64,000 nt of DNA from JBOCEF01 sp050586345 (GCF_050586345.1 NZ_JBOCEF010000010.1:1-64000); one strand, 5' to 3'; positions 15,768-27,362 are shown, numbered from the stretch's first letter. Numbers and translations are program-made. The notes: a model not told the origin generated them from the sequence alone.

Positions 15768-16922
15768 ATGCCGACGATCGCCGTCTACGACTGGACCGTG
15801 GTGAGCCATAACGGAACCCTCACCCAGTCGCAGCTCGAGACCGACACCCACGCCAACGACCCCGCCGCGGCGGGCTATGACGCCGGCCGCTCCAGCTGGG
15901 TGAACATCACCTACACCTATACCGGCGCCCCGGCGACGCCGATCCAGATCACCGACGACGATTCGAGCTTCGACGACGCGGGCAATGACGCCGGCGTGCA
16001 GCAGGTCCTCGCCGCCGACGCCACCGTCAACGGCGTCACCTACGCCGCCGGAACCCCCGTCTACAACTCGTTCTCCCTGCTCCAGAGCGGCTGGATCGAG
16101 GTGTTCGTGCTGCGCATCGGCACGGTCAATGTCGGCTTCGTGCCCGCCGACGGCCTGCCCGCGCCCTGGGCCGGGGCGACCTACACCCCCACCCAGAGCC
16201 GCGACGGCGACCCGGTCTACAGCTTCGACGGGACCAGCAACTCCACCCCCTATGCCAGCGTCACCTGCTTCGCCGCGGACGTGCTGATCGCCGCCCCGAA
16301 CGGCCCCTGTCCCGCGGGCGCGCTGCGGGCGGGGCGGCCGGTGCTGACCCTGGACGGCGGCCCGCGCAGGCTCCTCTGGGTCGGGCGGCGGGCGCTGGTC
16401 TTCGACGGGCCGGAGGACCGCCGCCGCCCGATCCGGTTCGAGGCCGGGGCGCTGGGGCCGGGGAGGCCGGCGCGGGCGATGCTGCTCTCGCCCCAGCACC
16501 GGCTGCTGCTGCGCGGGGGCATGGAGGATCGCGGCGCGGGCGGACATGGCGGGGACGCCCCCGAAGCGCTCGGCCCCGCGGTGGGGTTCCTGGGCCTGCC
16601 CGGCGTGTCGCGGGACCGGCGGCTGGGGGCGGTGACCTATGTCTCGCTGCTGCTGGCGCGGCACGAGGTGCTGATCGCGGAAGGGACGGCGTGCGAGAGC
16701 TTCCATCCCGGCCCGGTGGCGATGCGCAAGATGGCGGCGCGGGAGCGGGCGGAGATCCTGGCCCTGCGGCCCGACCTGGGACCCGACGGCGCGGACCCGG
16801 CGCAGGCCGCGCGCCCGCTGCTGTCGCGGCGCGAGACGGCGGAGCGGCTTGCGGCGGGGCGAAGCCCATGGTGCCCGGAGTGGGACTCGAACCCACATGG
16901 CCTTTCGGCCGGCGGATTTTGA
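15768..16922 (+). CDS. Hint-domain (Hedgehog/intein-type) protein
   Basis: A 384-residue protein. The N-terminal ~165 residues form a beta-rich region with repeated Thr/Asp and no signal peptide. From residue ~166 a Hint_2 domain begins at the catalytic C in VTCFAADVLIAA, followed by the conserved blocks ALRAGRPVLTLDGG, LLWVGRRALVF and LLSPQHRLLLRG. The domain is common in large secreted proteins of Rhodobacterales, where it may autoprocess. The Hint domain is slightly divergent (PCPAGAL instead of PVPVEDL). The last ~17 codons lie inside the antisense tRNA-Leu gene, so the C-terminus is dictated by tRNA sequence. Cleavage activity is not proven. Confidence 0.78.
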   Translation: MPTIAVYDWTVVSHNGTLTQSQLETDTHANDPAAAGYDAGRSSWVNITYTYTGAPATPIQITDDDSSFDDAGNDAGVQQVLAADATVNGVTYAAGTPVYNSFSLLQSGWIEVFVLRIGTVNVGFVPADGLPAPWAGATYTPTQSRDGDPVYSFDGTSNSTPYASVTCFAADVLIAAPNGPCPAGALRAGRPVLTLDGGPRRLLWVGRRALVFDGPEDRRRPIRFEAGALGPGRPARAMLLSPQHRLLLRGGMEDRGAGGHGGDAPEALGPAVGFLGLPGVSRDRRLGAVTYVSLLLARHEVLIAEGTACESFHPGPVAMRKMAARERAEILALRPDLGPDGADPAQAARPLLSRRETAERLAAGRSPWCPEWDSNPHGLSAGGF

Positions 16923-16955
16923 ATCCGCTGCGTCTACCAGTTCCGCCATCCGGGC
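16870..16955 (-). tRNA. tRNA-Leu (CAA)
   Basis: An 86-nt class II tRNA with acceptor GCCCGGA/TCCGGGC, D arm, anticodon stem GCGGA/TCCGC with loop TTCAAAA (anticodon CAA), a long variable arm GGCC-GAAA-GGCC, T loop TTCGAGT, discriminator A and encoded CCA. It overlaps the 3' end of the Hint-domain gene on the opposite strand. Confidence 0.96.
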
Positions 16956-16965
16956 GGGCGCGGCG

Positions 16966-16993
16966 ACTATACGGGGCGCGCGGCGCCCGTCAA
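16966..16993 (-). promoter_or_regulatory. Sigma-70-type promoter of tRNA-Leu
   Basis: On the minus strand TTGACG (-35) and TATAGT (-10) are separated by 16 nt, and the -10 ends 10 nt before the tRNA 5' end. This is one of the clearest promoters in the window. Confidence 0.82.
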
Positions 16994-17122
16994 CGCATCC
17001 CGCACCGCCCCGCCCCCGAAATCATCGCCCCCGCCACCCGGGCGCGCCCCCGAAAGCGCCCCGCAAGCCCCCGCAAAACGACCCCGGCCCGCCCCGCCGG
17101 GCGCCCATCGCGCCGCCGCCCC

Positions 17123-17151
17123 TTGCATCCGCCGCCGCACGGGCGTATATC
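17123..17151 (+). promoter_or_regulatory. Candidate promoter of the rimP-nusA-infB cluster
   Basis: TTGCAT and TATATC are separated by 17 nt. The position, about 110 nt upstream of rimP with no gene between, fits the operon promoter. Confidence 0.6.
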
Positions 17152-17206
17152 CGCCGTCACATAGCGGCGATCCAGCCCCATCGGGCAGGGTCGACCGGAC
17201 CGGGAG

Positions 17207-17240
17207 GGCGGGCCGCTAAGGCCCGCCTTTCGTGTTTTTC
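17207..17240 (+). promoter_or_regulatory. Terminator-like hairpin in rimP leader (possible attenuator)
   Basis: A perfect 8-bp stem GGCGGGCC/GGCCCGCC with loop GCTAA is followed by TTTCGTGTTTTTC, 30 nt before the rimP start. Because it lies between the putative promoter and the first gene, it could act as an attenuator. It could also end a transcript from upstream. Confidence 0.55.
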
Positions 17241-17270
17241 ACGCCCCGCCATCGCAAGAGGGAATCGCCC

Positions 17271-17936
17271 GTGACCGACCTGGTCGCCAAGACCGCCATC
17301 GACCGCCGCCTGGCCGAGATCATCCAGCCCACCGTCGAGGGCATGGGCTTCGGCCTCGTGCGCGTCCGCCTCATGGCCGGCGCCAAGGACCACAAGACGG
17401 TGCAGGTCATGGCCGAGCGTCCCGACGGCTCCATGGGCGTCGACGACTGCGCCGAACTCAGCCGCGCCCTCTCGGCCGTCCTCGATGTCGAGGACCCGAT
17501 CGAGAGCGCCTACAGCCTCGAGATCTCGTCGCCCGGCATCGACCGGCCGCTGACGACCCCCGAGGCGTTCGAGCGCTGGGCCGGCTGGAACGCGAAGATC
17601 GAGACCGCCGAGGCGATCGAGGGCCGCCGCCGCTTCAAGGGCGTGCTGGAAGGCTTCGAGGACGGCGAGGTGCTGCTGCGCATCCAGGAAGGGATCATCG
17701 GGCTGTCGATGGACCTGATCTCGGAAGCCAAGCTGATCCTGACGGATGAGCTGATCGCCGAGTCGCTCAAGGGCCGGGCCCCGGTTCCGGGCGCCCAGGG
17801 CGGCGAATTCGACGCGACCGCCTTCGACGCGGTCGAGGAAGACGACGAGGCCGCCGACGACGCGGACGGCGAGGATGGCGGCGACGCCGAGGACGACGGC
17901 GACCGCGCGGATGACGCGCCGGTCCGCCGGCACTGA
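17271..17936 (+). CDS. rimP: Ribosome maturation factor RimP
   Basis: A cytosolic factor for 30S subunit maturation. The signature LEISSPGIDRPL lies at residues ~83-94, after the N-terminal alpha/beta domain, and an SH3-like C-terminal domain follows. The protein has 221 residues, longer than the usual ~150-180. The extra part is a C-terminal acidic tail of about 45 residues (EEDDEAADDADGEDGGDAED). The start is GTG at 17271 with AAGAGGGA upstream; the frame upstream has an ATG but no Shine-Dalgarno. It heads the cluster, 23 nt before nusA. Confidence 0.93.
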   Translation: MTDLVAKTAIDRRLAEIIQPTVEGMGFGLVRVRLMAGAKDHKTVQVMAERPDGSMGVDDCAELSRALSAVLDVEDPIESAYSLEISSPGIDRPLTTPEAFERWAGWNAKIETAEAIEGRRRFKGVLEGFEDGEVLLRIQEGIIGLSMDLISEAKLILTDELIAESLKGRAPVPGAQGGEFDATAFDAVEEDDEAADDADGEDGGDAEDDGDRADDAPVRRH

Positions 17937-17959
17937 GACGAGAGTACGGAGAGCGGACC

Positions 17960-19723
17960 ATGGTCAGCGCCAACAGACTGGAGCTTCTTCAGATCGCCGA
18001 CGCCGTCGCGCGCGAGAAGCTGATCGAGCCCGAGCTGGTGATCGAAGCGATGGAGGACAGCCTCGCCAAGGCCGCCCGTTCCCGCTTCGGCGCGGAATAC
18101 GACATCCGCTGCAACATCGACCGCAAGACGGGCGAGCTGCACATGTCCCGCGCCCGCGAGGTGGTCGAGGAGGTGGAGAATCACTTCACCGAGATGAGCC
18201 TGCGCGACGCCCAGGCCCTGAACCCCGACGCCGAGCTGGGCGACGTGATGAGCGAGCCGGTGCCGACGCTGGAATTCGGGCGCATCGCCGCCCAGACCGC
18301 CAAGCAGGTCATCGTGCAGAAGGTCCGCGAGGCCGAGCGCGAGCGCCAGTACGACGAGTTCAAGGACCGCATCGGCCAGATCATCAACGGCTCGGTCAAG
18401 CGCGTGGAATACGGCAACGTGGTGGTCGATATCGGCCGCGGCGAGGGCATGCTGCGCCGCGACCAGCTGATCCCGCGCGAGATGTTCCGCACCGGCGACC
18501 GCATCCGCGCCTTCGTCAAGGACGTGCGCCGCGAGCAGCGCGGGCCGCAGATCTTCCTGAGCCGCACCGCGCCGGAATTCATGGCCGAGCTGTTCAAGAT
18601 GGAAGTGCCGGAGATCTACGACGGCGTCATCGAGATCAAGGGCGTGGCCCGCGATCCCGGCTCGCGCGCCAAGATCGCCGTCATCTCCTATGACGGCGCC
18701 ATCGACCCGGTCGGCGCCTGCGTCGGCATGCGCGGCTCCCGCGTCCAGGCCGTGGTGCAGGAGCTGGGCGGCGAGAAGATCGACATCATCCCGTGGAACG
18801 AGGACGCGGCGACCTTCATCGTCAACGCGCTGCAGCCCGCGGAAGTCGCCAAGGTCGTCATGGACGAGGACGCCCGCCGCATCGAGGTCGTGGTGCCGGA
18901 CGAGCAGCTCTCGCTCGCCATCGGCCGCCGCGGCCAGAACGTGCGCCTCGCCTCGCAGCTGACCGGCTGGGACATCGACATCCTGACCGAGGAAGAGGAA
19001 TCCGCCCGCCGCCAGGCCGAGTTCGCCGAGCGTTCGAAGATGTTCATGGACACCATGAATGTCGACGAGATGGTCGCGCAGCTGCTGGTGTCGGAAGGCT
19101 TCACCACCCTCGAGGAAGTCGCCTATGTCGAGGCCGACGAGCTGATGGCCATCGACGGCGTCGACGGGGACATCGCCGAGGACCTTCAGGCCCGCGCCCG
19201 CGAATCGCTCGACGAGATGAACGCCAAGGCGCTGGAGGAGGCGAAGGCCCTCGGGGCCGAGGCCGACCTGATCGAGTTCGAGGGCCTGACCCCGCAGATG
19301 ATCCTGGCCCTGGCCAAGGACGGCGTGCTGACCCTCCACGATTTCGCCACCTGCGCGGACTGGGAGCTGGCCGGCGGCTGGACCCAGCTCGAGGGCAAGC
19401 GGATCAAGGAAGACGGCCTGCTCGAGGCCTTCGACATGTCCCTGGACGAGGCCCAGAGCCTGATCATGACCGCCCGCGTCATCGTCGGCCTGGTCGATCC
19501 GTCCGAGGTGGTGTTCGAGGGCGAAGAGGAAGAGGGCTATCTCGAGGGCGAAGAGGGCGAGGACCGCGAAGAGGCGTATGCCGACGGCGGCGCCCTGGCC
19601 GACGAGGTGTTCGGAACCTCCGCCGCCCCGGCCGACGACGACGCGGCCGATGCGCTCGCCGATCTCGGCGAGGCCGCGGCCGAAGAGGATGATTCCGACG
19701 CGGAAGAGACCCCGCGCGGCTGA
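17960..19723 (+). CDS. nusA: Transcription termination/antitermination factor NusA
   Basis: A 587-residue RNA polymerase-binding factor. The N-terminal domain (ANRLELLQIADAVAREK) is followed by S1 (GSVKRVEYGNVVVDIGRGEG), KH1/KH2 (DPVGACVGMRGSRVQAVVQE and LAIGRRGQNVRLASQLTGWD) and two C-terminal helix-hairpin-helix acidic repeats. An extra acidic C-terminal tail (EGEEEEGYLEGEEGEDREE) of about 70 residues mirrors the tail of RimP. It is cotranscribed with rimP and the downstream genes. Confidence 0.96.
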   Translation: MVSANRLELLQIADAVAREKLIEPELVIEAMEDSLAKAARSRFGAEYDIRCNIDRKTGELHMSRAREVVEEVENHFTEMSLRDAQALNPDAELGDVMSEPVPTLEFGRIAAQTAKQVIVQKVREAERERQYDEFKDRIGQIINGSVKRVEYGNVVVDIGRGEGMLRRDQLIPREMFRTGDRIRAFVKDVRREQRGPQIFLSRTAPEFMAELFKMEVPEIYDGVIEIKGVARDPGSRAKIAVISYDGAIDPVGACVGMRGSRVQAVVQELGGEKIDIIPWNEDAATFIVNALQPAEVAKVVMDEDARRIEVVVPDEQLSLAIGRRGQNVRLASQLTGWDIDILTEEEESARRQAEFAERSKMFMDTMNVDEMVAQLLVSEGFTTLEEVAYVEADELMAIDGVDGDIAEDLQARARESLDEMNAKALEEAKALGAEADLIEFEGLTPQMILALAKDGVLTLHDFATCADWELAGGWTQLEGKRIKEDGLLEAFDMSLDEAQSLIMTARVIVGLVDPSEVVFEGEEEEGYLEGEEGEDREEAYADGGALADEVFGTSAAPADDDAADALADLGEAAAEEDDSDAEETPRG

Positions 19724-19816
19724 CCGGTTTCCGGGCCCCCGCAAGGGGTCCCGGACGCCGCCCCGCCCCCGGCTTTTCGGGGCGGATGACGAATGGACGG
19801 CGTGGACGGACGGCAC

Positions 19817-20466
19817 ATGGCCCGAGGCGGACGGACGAAGGACAGGGACGAGCCCGAGCGGCGCTGCATCGTCAGCGGCGAGAGCGGTCCCACCGAACCG
19901 ATGATCCGCTTCGTGCTGTCGCCCGACGGCGTCGTCACCCCCGACCTGGCGGAGAAGCTGCCGGGACGGGGGATCTGGGTGACCGCTTCGCGCGAGGCGC
20001 TGGAGACTGCGGCGAAGAAACGCCTCTTCTCCCGCGCCGCCAGGGCGCAGGCGGTGGTTCCCGAGGATCTGGTTGATCTGACGGAGCGCCTGCTGACCCG
20101 GCGGGCGGTGGACGCGGTGGCGATGGCCCGCAAGGCGGGACTTGCAGTCACCGGGTTCGAAAAGGTAAAGGCCCGGCTGAAACAGGGCCCCGTGGGCGCG
20201 CTCGTCGCCGCCTCGGACGGCTCGGACCAGGGCCAGGCAAGGCTCAGAGGCCTCGCTGGGGACGCAACGATCATCCGTTGCCTCACAAGCGAGGAATTGG
20301 GTTTGGCTTTCGGCCGGGAATTTGTGATACACGCCGCTCTGGACGAAGGCGGCGCGACCCGGCGCGTGTTGCGCGAGGTGAACCGGCTCTCCGGTTTCAG
20401 GCCTTGTGCGGCGGATGACGCGCGGAATGATGCGGACCCCGAAGGGATCGGGGTGAGGAACGGTAT

Positions 20467-20470
<4 letters not shown>
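19817..20470 (+). CDS. YlxR (DUF448)-L7Ae RNA-binding protein
   Basis: A 217-residue two-domain protein. The YlxR domain begins with ERRCIVSGE and contains MIRFVLSPDG and LPGRGIWVTASREAL. A ribosomal L7Ae/L30e-like domain (AVDAVAMARKAGLAVTGFEK, then GPVGALVAASDGS) follows. This fusion between nusA and infB is characteristic of alphaproteobacteria. I chose 19817 (MARGGRTKDRDEPERRC) because relatives start there; 19793 is an in-frame alternative with eight more residues. The stop overlaps the infB start (ATGA), implying coupled translation. It probably binds RNA; a precise role is unknown. Confidence 0.88.
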
Positions 20471-23544
<3,074 letters not shown>

Positions 23545-23570
23545 TCCGCCCGGACGGCGAAACGATCACG

Positions 23571-23598
23571 CGGGCCGCCCGGCGACGGGCGGCCCGTT
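23571..23598 (+). terminator. Hairpin between infB and rbfA
   Basis: Perfect 10-bp stem CGGGCCGCCC/GGGCGGCCCG with a 6-nt loop, followed only by TT. The lack of a T-tract suggests a partial terminator or RNA-processing/stability hairpin inside the operon. Confidence 0.5.
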
Positions 23599-23625
23599 CC
23601 CATTCACTCCCAGGGAACGACCGAG

Positions 23626-24069
23626 ATGGGCAAGAACAAGTTCGGCGGCGCCTCCGGCCCGTCCCAGCGCCAGTTGAAAGTGGGCGAGGAGATCCGGCGC
23701 GCGCTTTCCGGCGCGCTGCTGCGCGGCGACATCCATGACGACACGCTTGCGCGCCTGTCGATCACCGTGTCCGAGGTGCGCGTGTCGCCCGACCTGCGCA
23801 ACGCCACCGCCTTCGTGCTGCCGCTCGGCGGCTTCGAGGCGGAGGAGGCTCTCGCCGCCCTCAAGCGCAACAAGGGCGAGCTGCGCCGCGCCATCGCGAA
23901 GGAGGTGCGGCTGAAGTATTCACCGGATCTTAGCTTCATTCGCGATGATGCGTATGACCGGATGGACGAAGCGCGGCGCCTGCTGAATTCCGACGTGGTG
24001 CGCGCCGATGTCGAAGGCCGGGACGGGAGCGACGGGGCGTCCTCGCCCGAGGGGACGAAAGACGACTGA
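23626..24069 (+). CDS. rbfA: 30S ribosome-binding factor RbfA
   Basis: A 147-residue KH-like cold-shock factor for 16S rRNA maturation. Conserved features are RQLKVGEEIRRALSGALLRG at the start, ITVSEVRVSPDLRNATAFVLPLGG in the centre and LKYSPDLSFIRDDAYDRMDE near the end. It has a short charged tail. It is transcribed with infB and precedes the sulfotransferase gene. Confidence 0.96.
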   Translation: MGKNKFGGASGPSQRQLKVGEEIRRALSGALLRGDIHDDTLARLSITVSEVRVSPDLRNATAFVLPLGGFEAEEALAALKRNKGELRRAIAKEVRLKYSPDLSFIRDDAYDRMDEARRLLNSDVVRADVEGRDGSDGASSPEGTKDD

Positions 24070-24154
24070 CGACGGCCGTGCGGATGCGCGGGCCGGGGGC
24101 GCGCCCCCCTGCCCTGCGCCGCGGGTCGTCGGCTGAGCCCGGAGGCCCGACCGC

Positions 24155-25141
24155 ATGACCCATTCCGCCCGCCCCGCGCCCCCGTTCGACGCCGGGCTCC
24201 GCCCCTCGCCGTTGCAGGAGGCGCTCGGCTCCGACGCCGTCCGCATGGCCGCCGCGACGCCCGAGGCGTCGGAGATGCAGGTCCCCGGCCTCGCCGCCAT
24301 CGCCGCCGCGCTGCGGGGCCTGCGCGGCGAGGCCCCGGCCCCCGCCGCCGCCCCGCCCGAGGGGCCGCCCCCCGCGCAGGACCGGCGCGCCAGCGCCGCC
24401 GACCTGCCGCGCGACCTGCCCGCGCTGCTGCTGACCGCCCGCCGCGCGCCGGTCTACGCGCTGCCGATCGCCAAGTGCGGCTGCACCTGGCTCAAGAACC
24501 TGCTGTGGCTGCTGGACAACCCGCGCCCGCATCCGCACCCGCTCGACATCCACCGCACCCAGGACCGGGACCTGTTGCGCGCGGTCCATGTCACGCCGCT
24601 CCAGGTCGCGGCCTCGCCCTACGGCTTCGTGCTGGTGCGCGACCCGGCGGACCGGCTGCTGTCGCTCTATTTCGACAAGGTGCATTCGGACCGCGCCTTC
24701 CCCTGGCTGCGCGAGCGGCTCGGGGCCCGCGGCGCGCCGGTCCACGCGGACCCGGACGACGTCGAGGCGCATGGCGCGGTGTTCGACGCGCTGATCGAGG
24801 AGGCGGCGGCCTCGATCGCCAGGGCCCCCGGCGCGATGAAGCTGAACCCGCACTGGCGCCCGCAGGCGGCGCGGCTGCACCGGGCGCGGGCGCTGCGGCT
24901 GCTGCGCATCCCGGTGCCGGCGGCGGAGAAGATGGTGGGCGACCTGCTGGAACCCGCGATCCCCGAGATCCGCGAGATCCTCGCCCGGGTGCCGGTGCGC
25001 AACGCCGCGCCGCGCCCGGCGCCGCGCGACGCGGTGCTGACCCCCGCCCGCCGCGCCGCCATCGACGCCATTTACCCGCGCGACCGCGAATTGTATGACC
25101 ACGCGCTCGAAGCGGCGCGGACGAGGTTCGGCGTCGCCTGA
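24155..25141 (+). CDS. Sulfotransferase family protein (Sulfotransfer_2-like)
   Basis: A 328-residue PAPS-dependent sulfotransferase. The 5'-phosphosulfate-binding loop is K107-C-G-C-T-W-L-K114 within PIAKCGCTWLKNLLWLL, and the 3'-phosphate-binding segment is FVLVRDPADRLLSLYFDKVH. The first ~85 residues are a low-complexity Ala/Pro region without a signal peptide. Relatives sulfate carbohydrates; the acceptor here is unknown. It sits between rbfA and truB, 85 nt after the former and 18 nt before the latter, interrupting a usually contiguous cluster. Codon usage is GC-rich like its neighbours, so insertion is not recent. Confidence 0.82.
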   Translation: MTHSARPAPPFDAGLRPSPLQEALGSDAVRMAAATPEASEMQVPGLAAIAAALRGLRGEAPAPAAAPPEGPPPAQDRRASAADLPRDLPALLLTARRAPVYALPIAKCGCTWLKNLLWLLDNPRPHPHPLDIHRTQDRDLLRAVHVTPLQVAASPYGFVLVRDPADRLLSLYFDKVHSDRAFPWLRERLGARGAPVHADPDDVEAHGAVFDALIEEAAASIARAPGAMKLNPHWRPQAARLHRARALRLLRIPVPAAEKMVGDLLEPAIPEIREILARVPVRNAAPRPAPRDAVLTPARRAAIDAIYPRDRELYDHALEAARTRFGVA

Positions 25142-25159
25142 CATTGGCGGAGGCATGAG

Positions 25160-26119
25160 ATGGCGCGGCGCAAGAAGGGCGACCCGGTCGACGGGTGGCT
25201 GCTGGTGGACAAACCGCTCCACGTCACCTCGACCCAGGTCGTCGCCAAGGCCCGCTGGGGGCTGAAGGCGCAGAAGGCGGGGCATTCGGGCACGCTCGAC
25301 CCGCTTGCCACCGGCGTGGTCGCCGTCGCCCTGGGCGAGGCGACCAAGACCGTGCCTTACGTCACCGACGCGCTGAAGGCGTATCGCTTCACCGTGCGCT
25401 GGGGCGGGCGGACCTCGACCGACGACCTGGAGGGCGAGGTGGTGGAGACGTCGGACCTGCGCCCGACCGGGGACGAGATCCGCGCCGCCCTGCCCCGCTT
25501 CACCGGCGAGATCGAGCAGGTCCCCCCCGCCTATTCCGCGATCAAGGTCGACGGCAGGCGGGCCTATGACCTCGCCCGCGCGGGCGAGGCGGTGGCGCTG
25601 AAATCCCGCCCCCTCTGGGTCGAGAAGCTGGAGCTGCTGGACATGCCGGACGCCGACCATGCCGCATTCGAGCTGGTCTGCGGCAAGGGCGGCTACGTGC
25701 GCTCCATCGCGCGGGACCTCGGGGACGCGCTCGGCTGCCTCGGGCATGTCACCGCGCTGCGGCGAATCTGGTCGGGGCCGTTCGAGCTGTCGGACTGCCT
25801 GAGCTGGGAGGAGCTGGAGACCCTGCGCGAATCGCGGGACCCGAAAGCGCGGCTTCTGCCGGTCGCCGCGGGGCTGCATGACCTGCAGGAGCACCGGGTC
25901 GACGCGGACGCGGCGGCGCGCCTGCGGCAGGGGCGGGACGTGGCCGCGACGGCGGCGGGCGCGGGGGACGATCCGCGCGATGAAACGGCCGAAGGGGCGG
26001 ATGAGGACGCGGTCTGGGCCTCTCACGACGGGGAACCGGTCGCCATCGGCACGCTGCGCGCCGGGCGCATCCATCCGGTGCGCGTGTTTCCGGCCCGGAC
26101 CGCGCCGGATCATTCGTAA
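25160..26119 (+). CDS. truB: tRNA pseudouridine(55) synthase TruB
   Basis: Makes pseudouridine-55 in the T loop of tRNAs. The catalytic aspartate is D47 in GHSGTLDPLATG. Other blocks are DGWLLVDKPLHVTSTQVV, QVPPAYSAIKVDGRRAYDLA and GGYVRSIARDLGDALG. Length 319 is normal. It lies 18 nt after the sulfotransferase stop. Confidence 0.96.
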   Translation: MARRKKGDPVDGWLLVDKPLHVTSTQVVAKARWGLKAQKAGHSGTLDPLATGVVAVALGEATKTVPYVTDALKAYRFTVRWGGRTSTDDLEGEVVETSDLRPTGDEIRAALPRFTGEIEQVPPAYSAIKVDGRRAYDLARAGEAVALKSRPLWVEKLELLDMPDADHAAFELVCGKGGYVRSIARDLGDALGCLGHVTALRRIWSGPFELSDCLSWEELETLRESRDPKARLLPVAAGLHDLQEHRVDADAAARLRQGRDVAATAAGAGDDPRDETAEGADEDAVWASHDGEPVAIGTLRAGRIHPVRVFPARTAPDHS

Positions 26120-26159
26120 AGGAACCGTGCAGAATCCGCTGCACCGCGGCGCCCTCTCG

Positions 26160-26189
26160 TTGACTTTCGCGGAACGCCAGAGTCATACT
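26160..26189 (+). promoter_or_regulatory. Sigma-70-type promoter of VPLPA-CTERM copy 2
   Basis: TTGACT (-35) and CATACT (-10) are 18 nt apart and lie about 40 nt upstream of the start codon at 26229. It falls just after the truB stop and implies that the secreted-protein gene has its own transcription start. Confidence 0.6.
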
Positions 26190-26228
26190 GCACAGGCATT
26201 GAGCCCAATTTTGGGGAAAGGACACTCT

Positions 26229-27131
26229 ATGACCTTTTACAGGACTGCCATCTTTGGGGTGGTTGGCGGCCTCCTGATCGCGGGAACGTCTGCGGCGAGT
26301 CCGATCGTCGGCTATGGCGTGCCGAACGATGCGATTCTGAACGGGACCGTCGTCGATTTCGAATCGGTGGCGACGGATGTTTTTCCGACGTCCTTCCCGG
26401 CCAGCACGAACCCGGGCGATCCGCCGGGGTCCAATCCGAACTACATCGACCCGCGCGTGGGCGCGCGCACGTCCCAGACCATCGGCGACCTGACCATTTC
26501 CGGTTCGGACACGCTGAACGGCGGGGCCGCCTCGGCGCTGTACTTCACGCCTGAAGTCACGCTGGTGAAAGCCTACAACCCGGTCGACCCGACGGACTTC
26601 ACCTTCGTCGACTACACCGGCCCCGAGGACTTCAACGTCTCGGGCGTCTCGATGCAGAACTGGGCCAAGCGCGTCGTCAACCAGGCGACGGGCGAGTACC
26701 AGGACTTCCAGCCGAATTACACCAACGAGTTCCGGTTCGATTTCGCGACCACCATGAACACGTTCGGGTTCAACTTCGGCGCGAACGACGCGAACTGGAT
26801 CCTGCGCGCCTACGACTCGGACGACAACCTGCTCGAGGAGCTGGAGATCGGCTACGTGGCGATCGGCGAGGTGTCCGACGGCCAGTTCTACGGCATCTAC
26901 GCCGAGAACATGGCCTACGTGACCCTGACCGACACCTTCGTGAACGCGATCGGCGCCGGCGGCGTCTGCGACACCGGCGTCGAGATCTGCGGCGACTGGG
27001 TGATGATCGACAACATCACCTACGGCAATGACGGCCTGCGCGGCGCGGTCGTCCCGGTCCCGGCCGCGATGCCGCTGATGCTGGCGGGCCTCGCCGGGTT
27101 CGCGGTGGCGAGCCGCCGCAAGCGCGCCTGA
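26229..27131 (+). CDS. Secreted protein with VPVPA-type CTERM sorting signal (copy 2)
   Basis: A 300-residue exported protein with signal peptide (TAIFGVVGGLLIAGTSAASP). The central domain is acidic and Asn/Thr-rich (VDFESVATDVFPTS; FGFNFGANDANWILRAYDSD) and resembles PEP-CTERM lectin-like beta-sandwich domains. The C-terminus has the tripartite signal VPVPAAMPLMLAGLAGFAVA then SRRKRA. Two cysteines (CDTGVEIC) may form a disulfide. It is less GC-rich than its neighbours at its start. It lies between truB and rpsO with its own promoter and double terminator, so it is an independent unit within the cluster. Confidence 0.83.
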   Translation: MTFYRTAIFGVVGGLLIAGTSAASPIVGYGVPNDAILNGTVVDFESVATDVFPTSFPASTNPGDPPGSNPNYIDPRVGARTSQTIGDLTISGSDTLNGGAASALYFTPEVTLVKAYNPVDPTDFTFVDYTGPEDFNVSGVSMQNWAKRVVNQATGEYQDFQPNYTNEFRFDFATTMNTFGFNFGANDANWILRAYDSDDNLLEELEIGYVAIGEVSDGQFYGIYAENMAYVTLTDTFVNAIGAGGVCDTGVEICGDWVMIDNITYGNDGLRGAVVPVPAAMPLMLAGLAGFAVASRRKRA

Positions 27132-27160
27132 TCGGGCCGCGCCAGCGCTGAAACGGACCA

Positions 27161-27191
27161 CGCCGCGCCCCGACCCCGGGCGCGGCGTTTT
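27161..27191 (+). terminator. Terminator 1 after VPVPA-CTERM copy 2
   Basis: A 10-bp perfect stem CGCCGCGCCC/GGGCGCGGCG followed by TTTTCC. Confidence 0.8.
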
Positions 27192-27203
27192 CCTTTGCCG
27201 AAG

Positions 27204-27232
27204 AACCGCCCGCCGGGGCGGTTTTTGCTTTT
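27204..27232 (+). terminator. Terminator 2, upstream of rpsO
   Basis: An 8-bp stem AACCGCCC/GGGCGGTT with loop GCCG, followed by a T-rich stretch (TTTTTGCTTTT). Together with the preceding hairpin it separates the secreted-protein gene from rpsO. Confidence 0.78.
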
Positions 27233-27362
27233 CATCCCCCCCGATCCCGTGCATATGACGCCTTCGCGCCCTGCGACCGTGCTGGACGACATCCCGGCCC
27301 GGCCGCGCTGCGCGCGCGCCCTGGCGGCGCGTCTTCAACACCCAAGCCGAAGGAGGCCCCCG

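Larger units (their letters stand above)
16994..17270. other. Leader region upstream of rimP
   Basis: No gene seen. It contains a probable promoter (17123-17151) and a strong hairpin followed by a T-rich stretch (17207-17240) before the rimP GTG. The rest is GC-rich low-complexity DNA. Confidence 0.6.

Noticed and set aside
17510..20332. 940-codon minus-strand open frame opposite rimP and nusA
   Set aside because: It is antisense to two unmistakable genes and its product is a Leu/Val/His/Asp-rich artefact of reading GC-rich codons in reverse.
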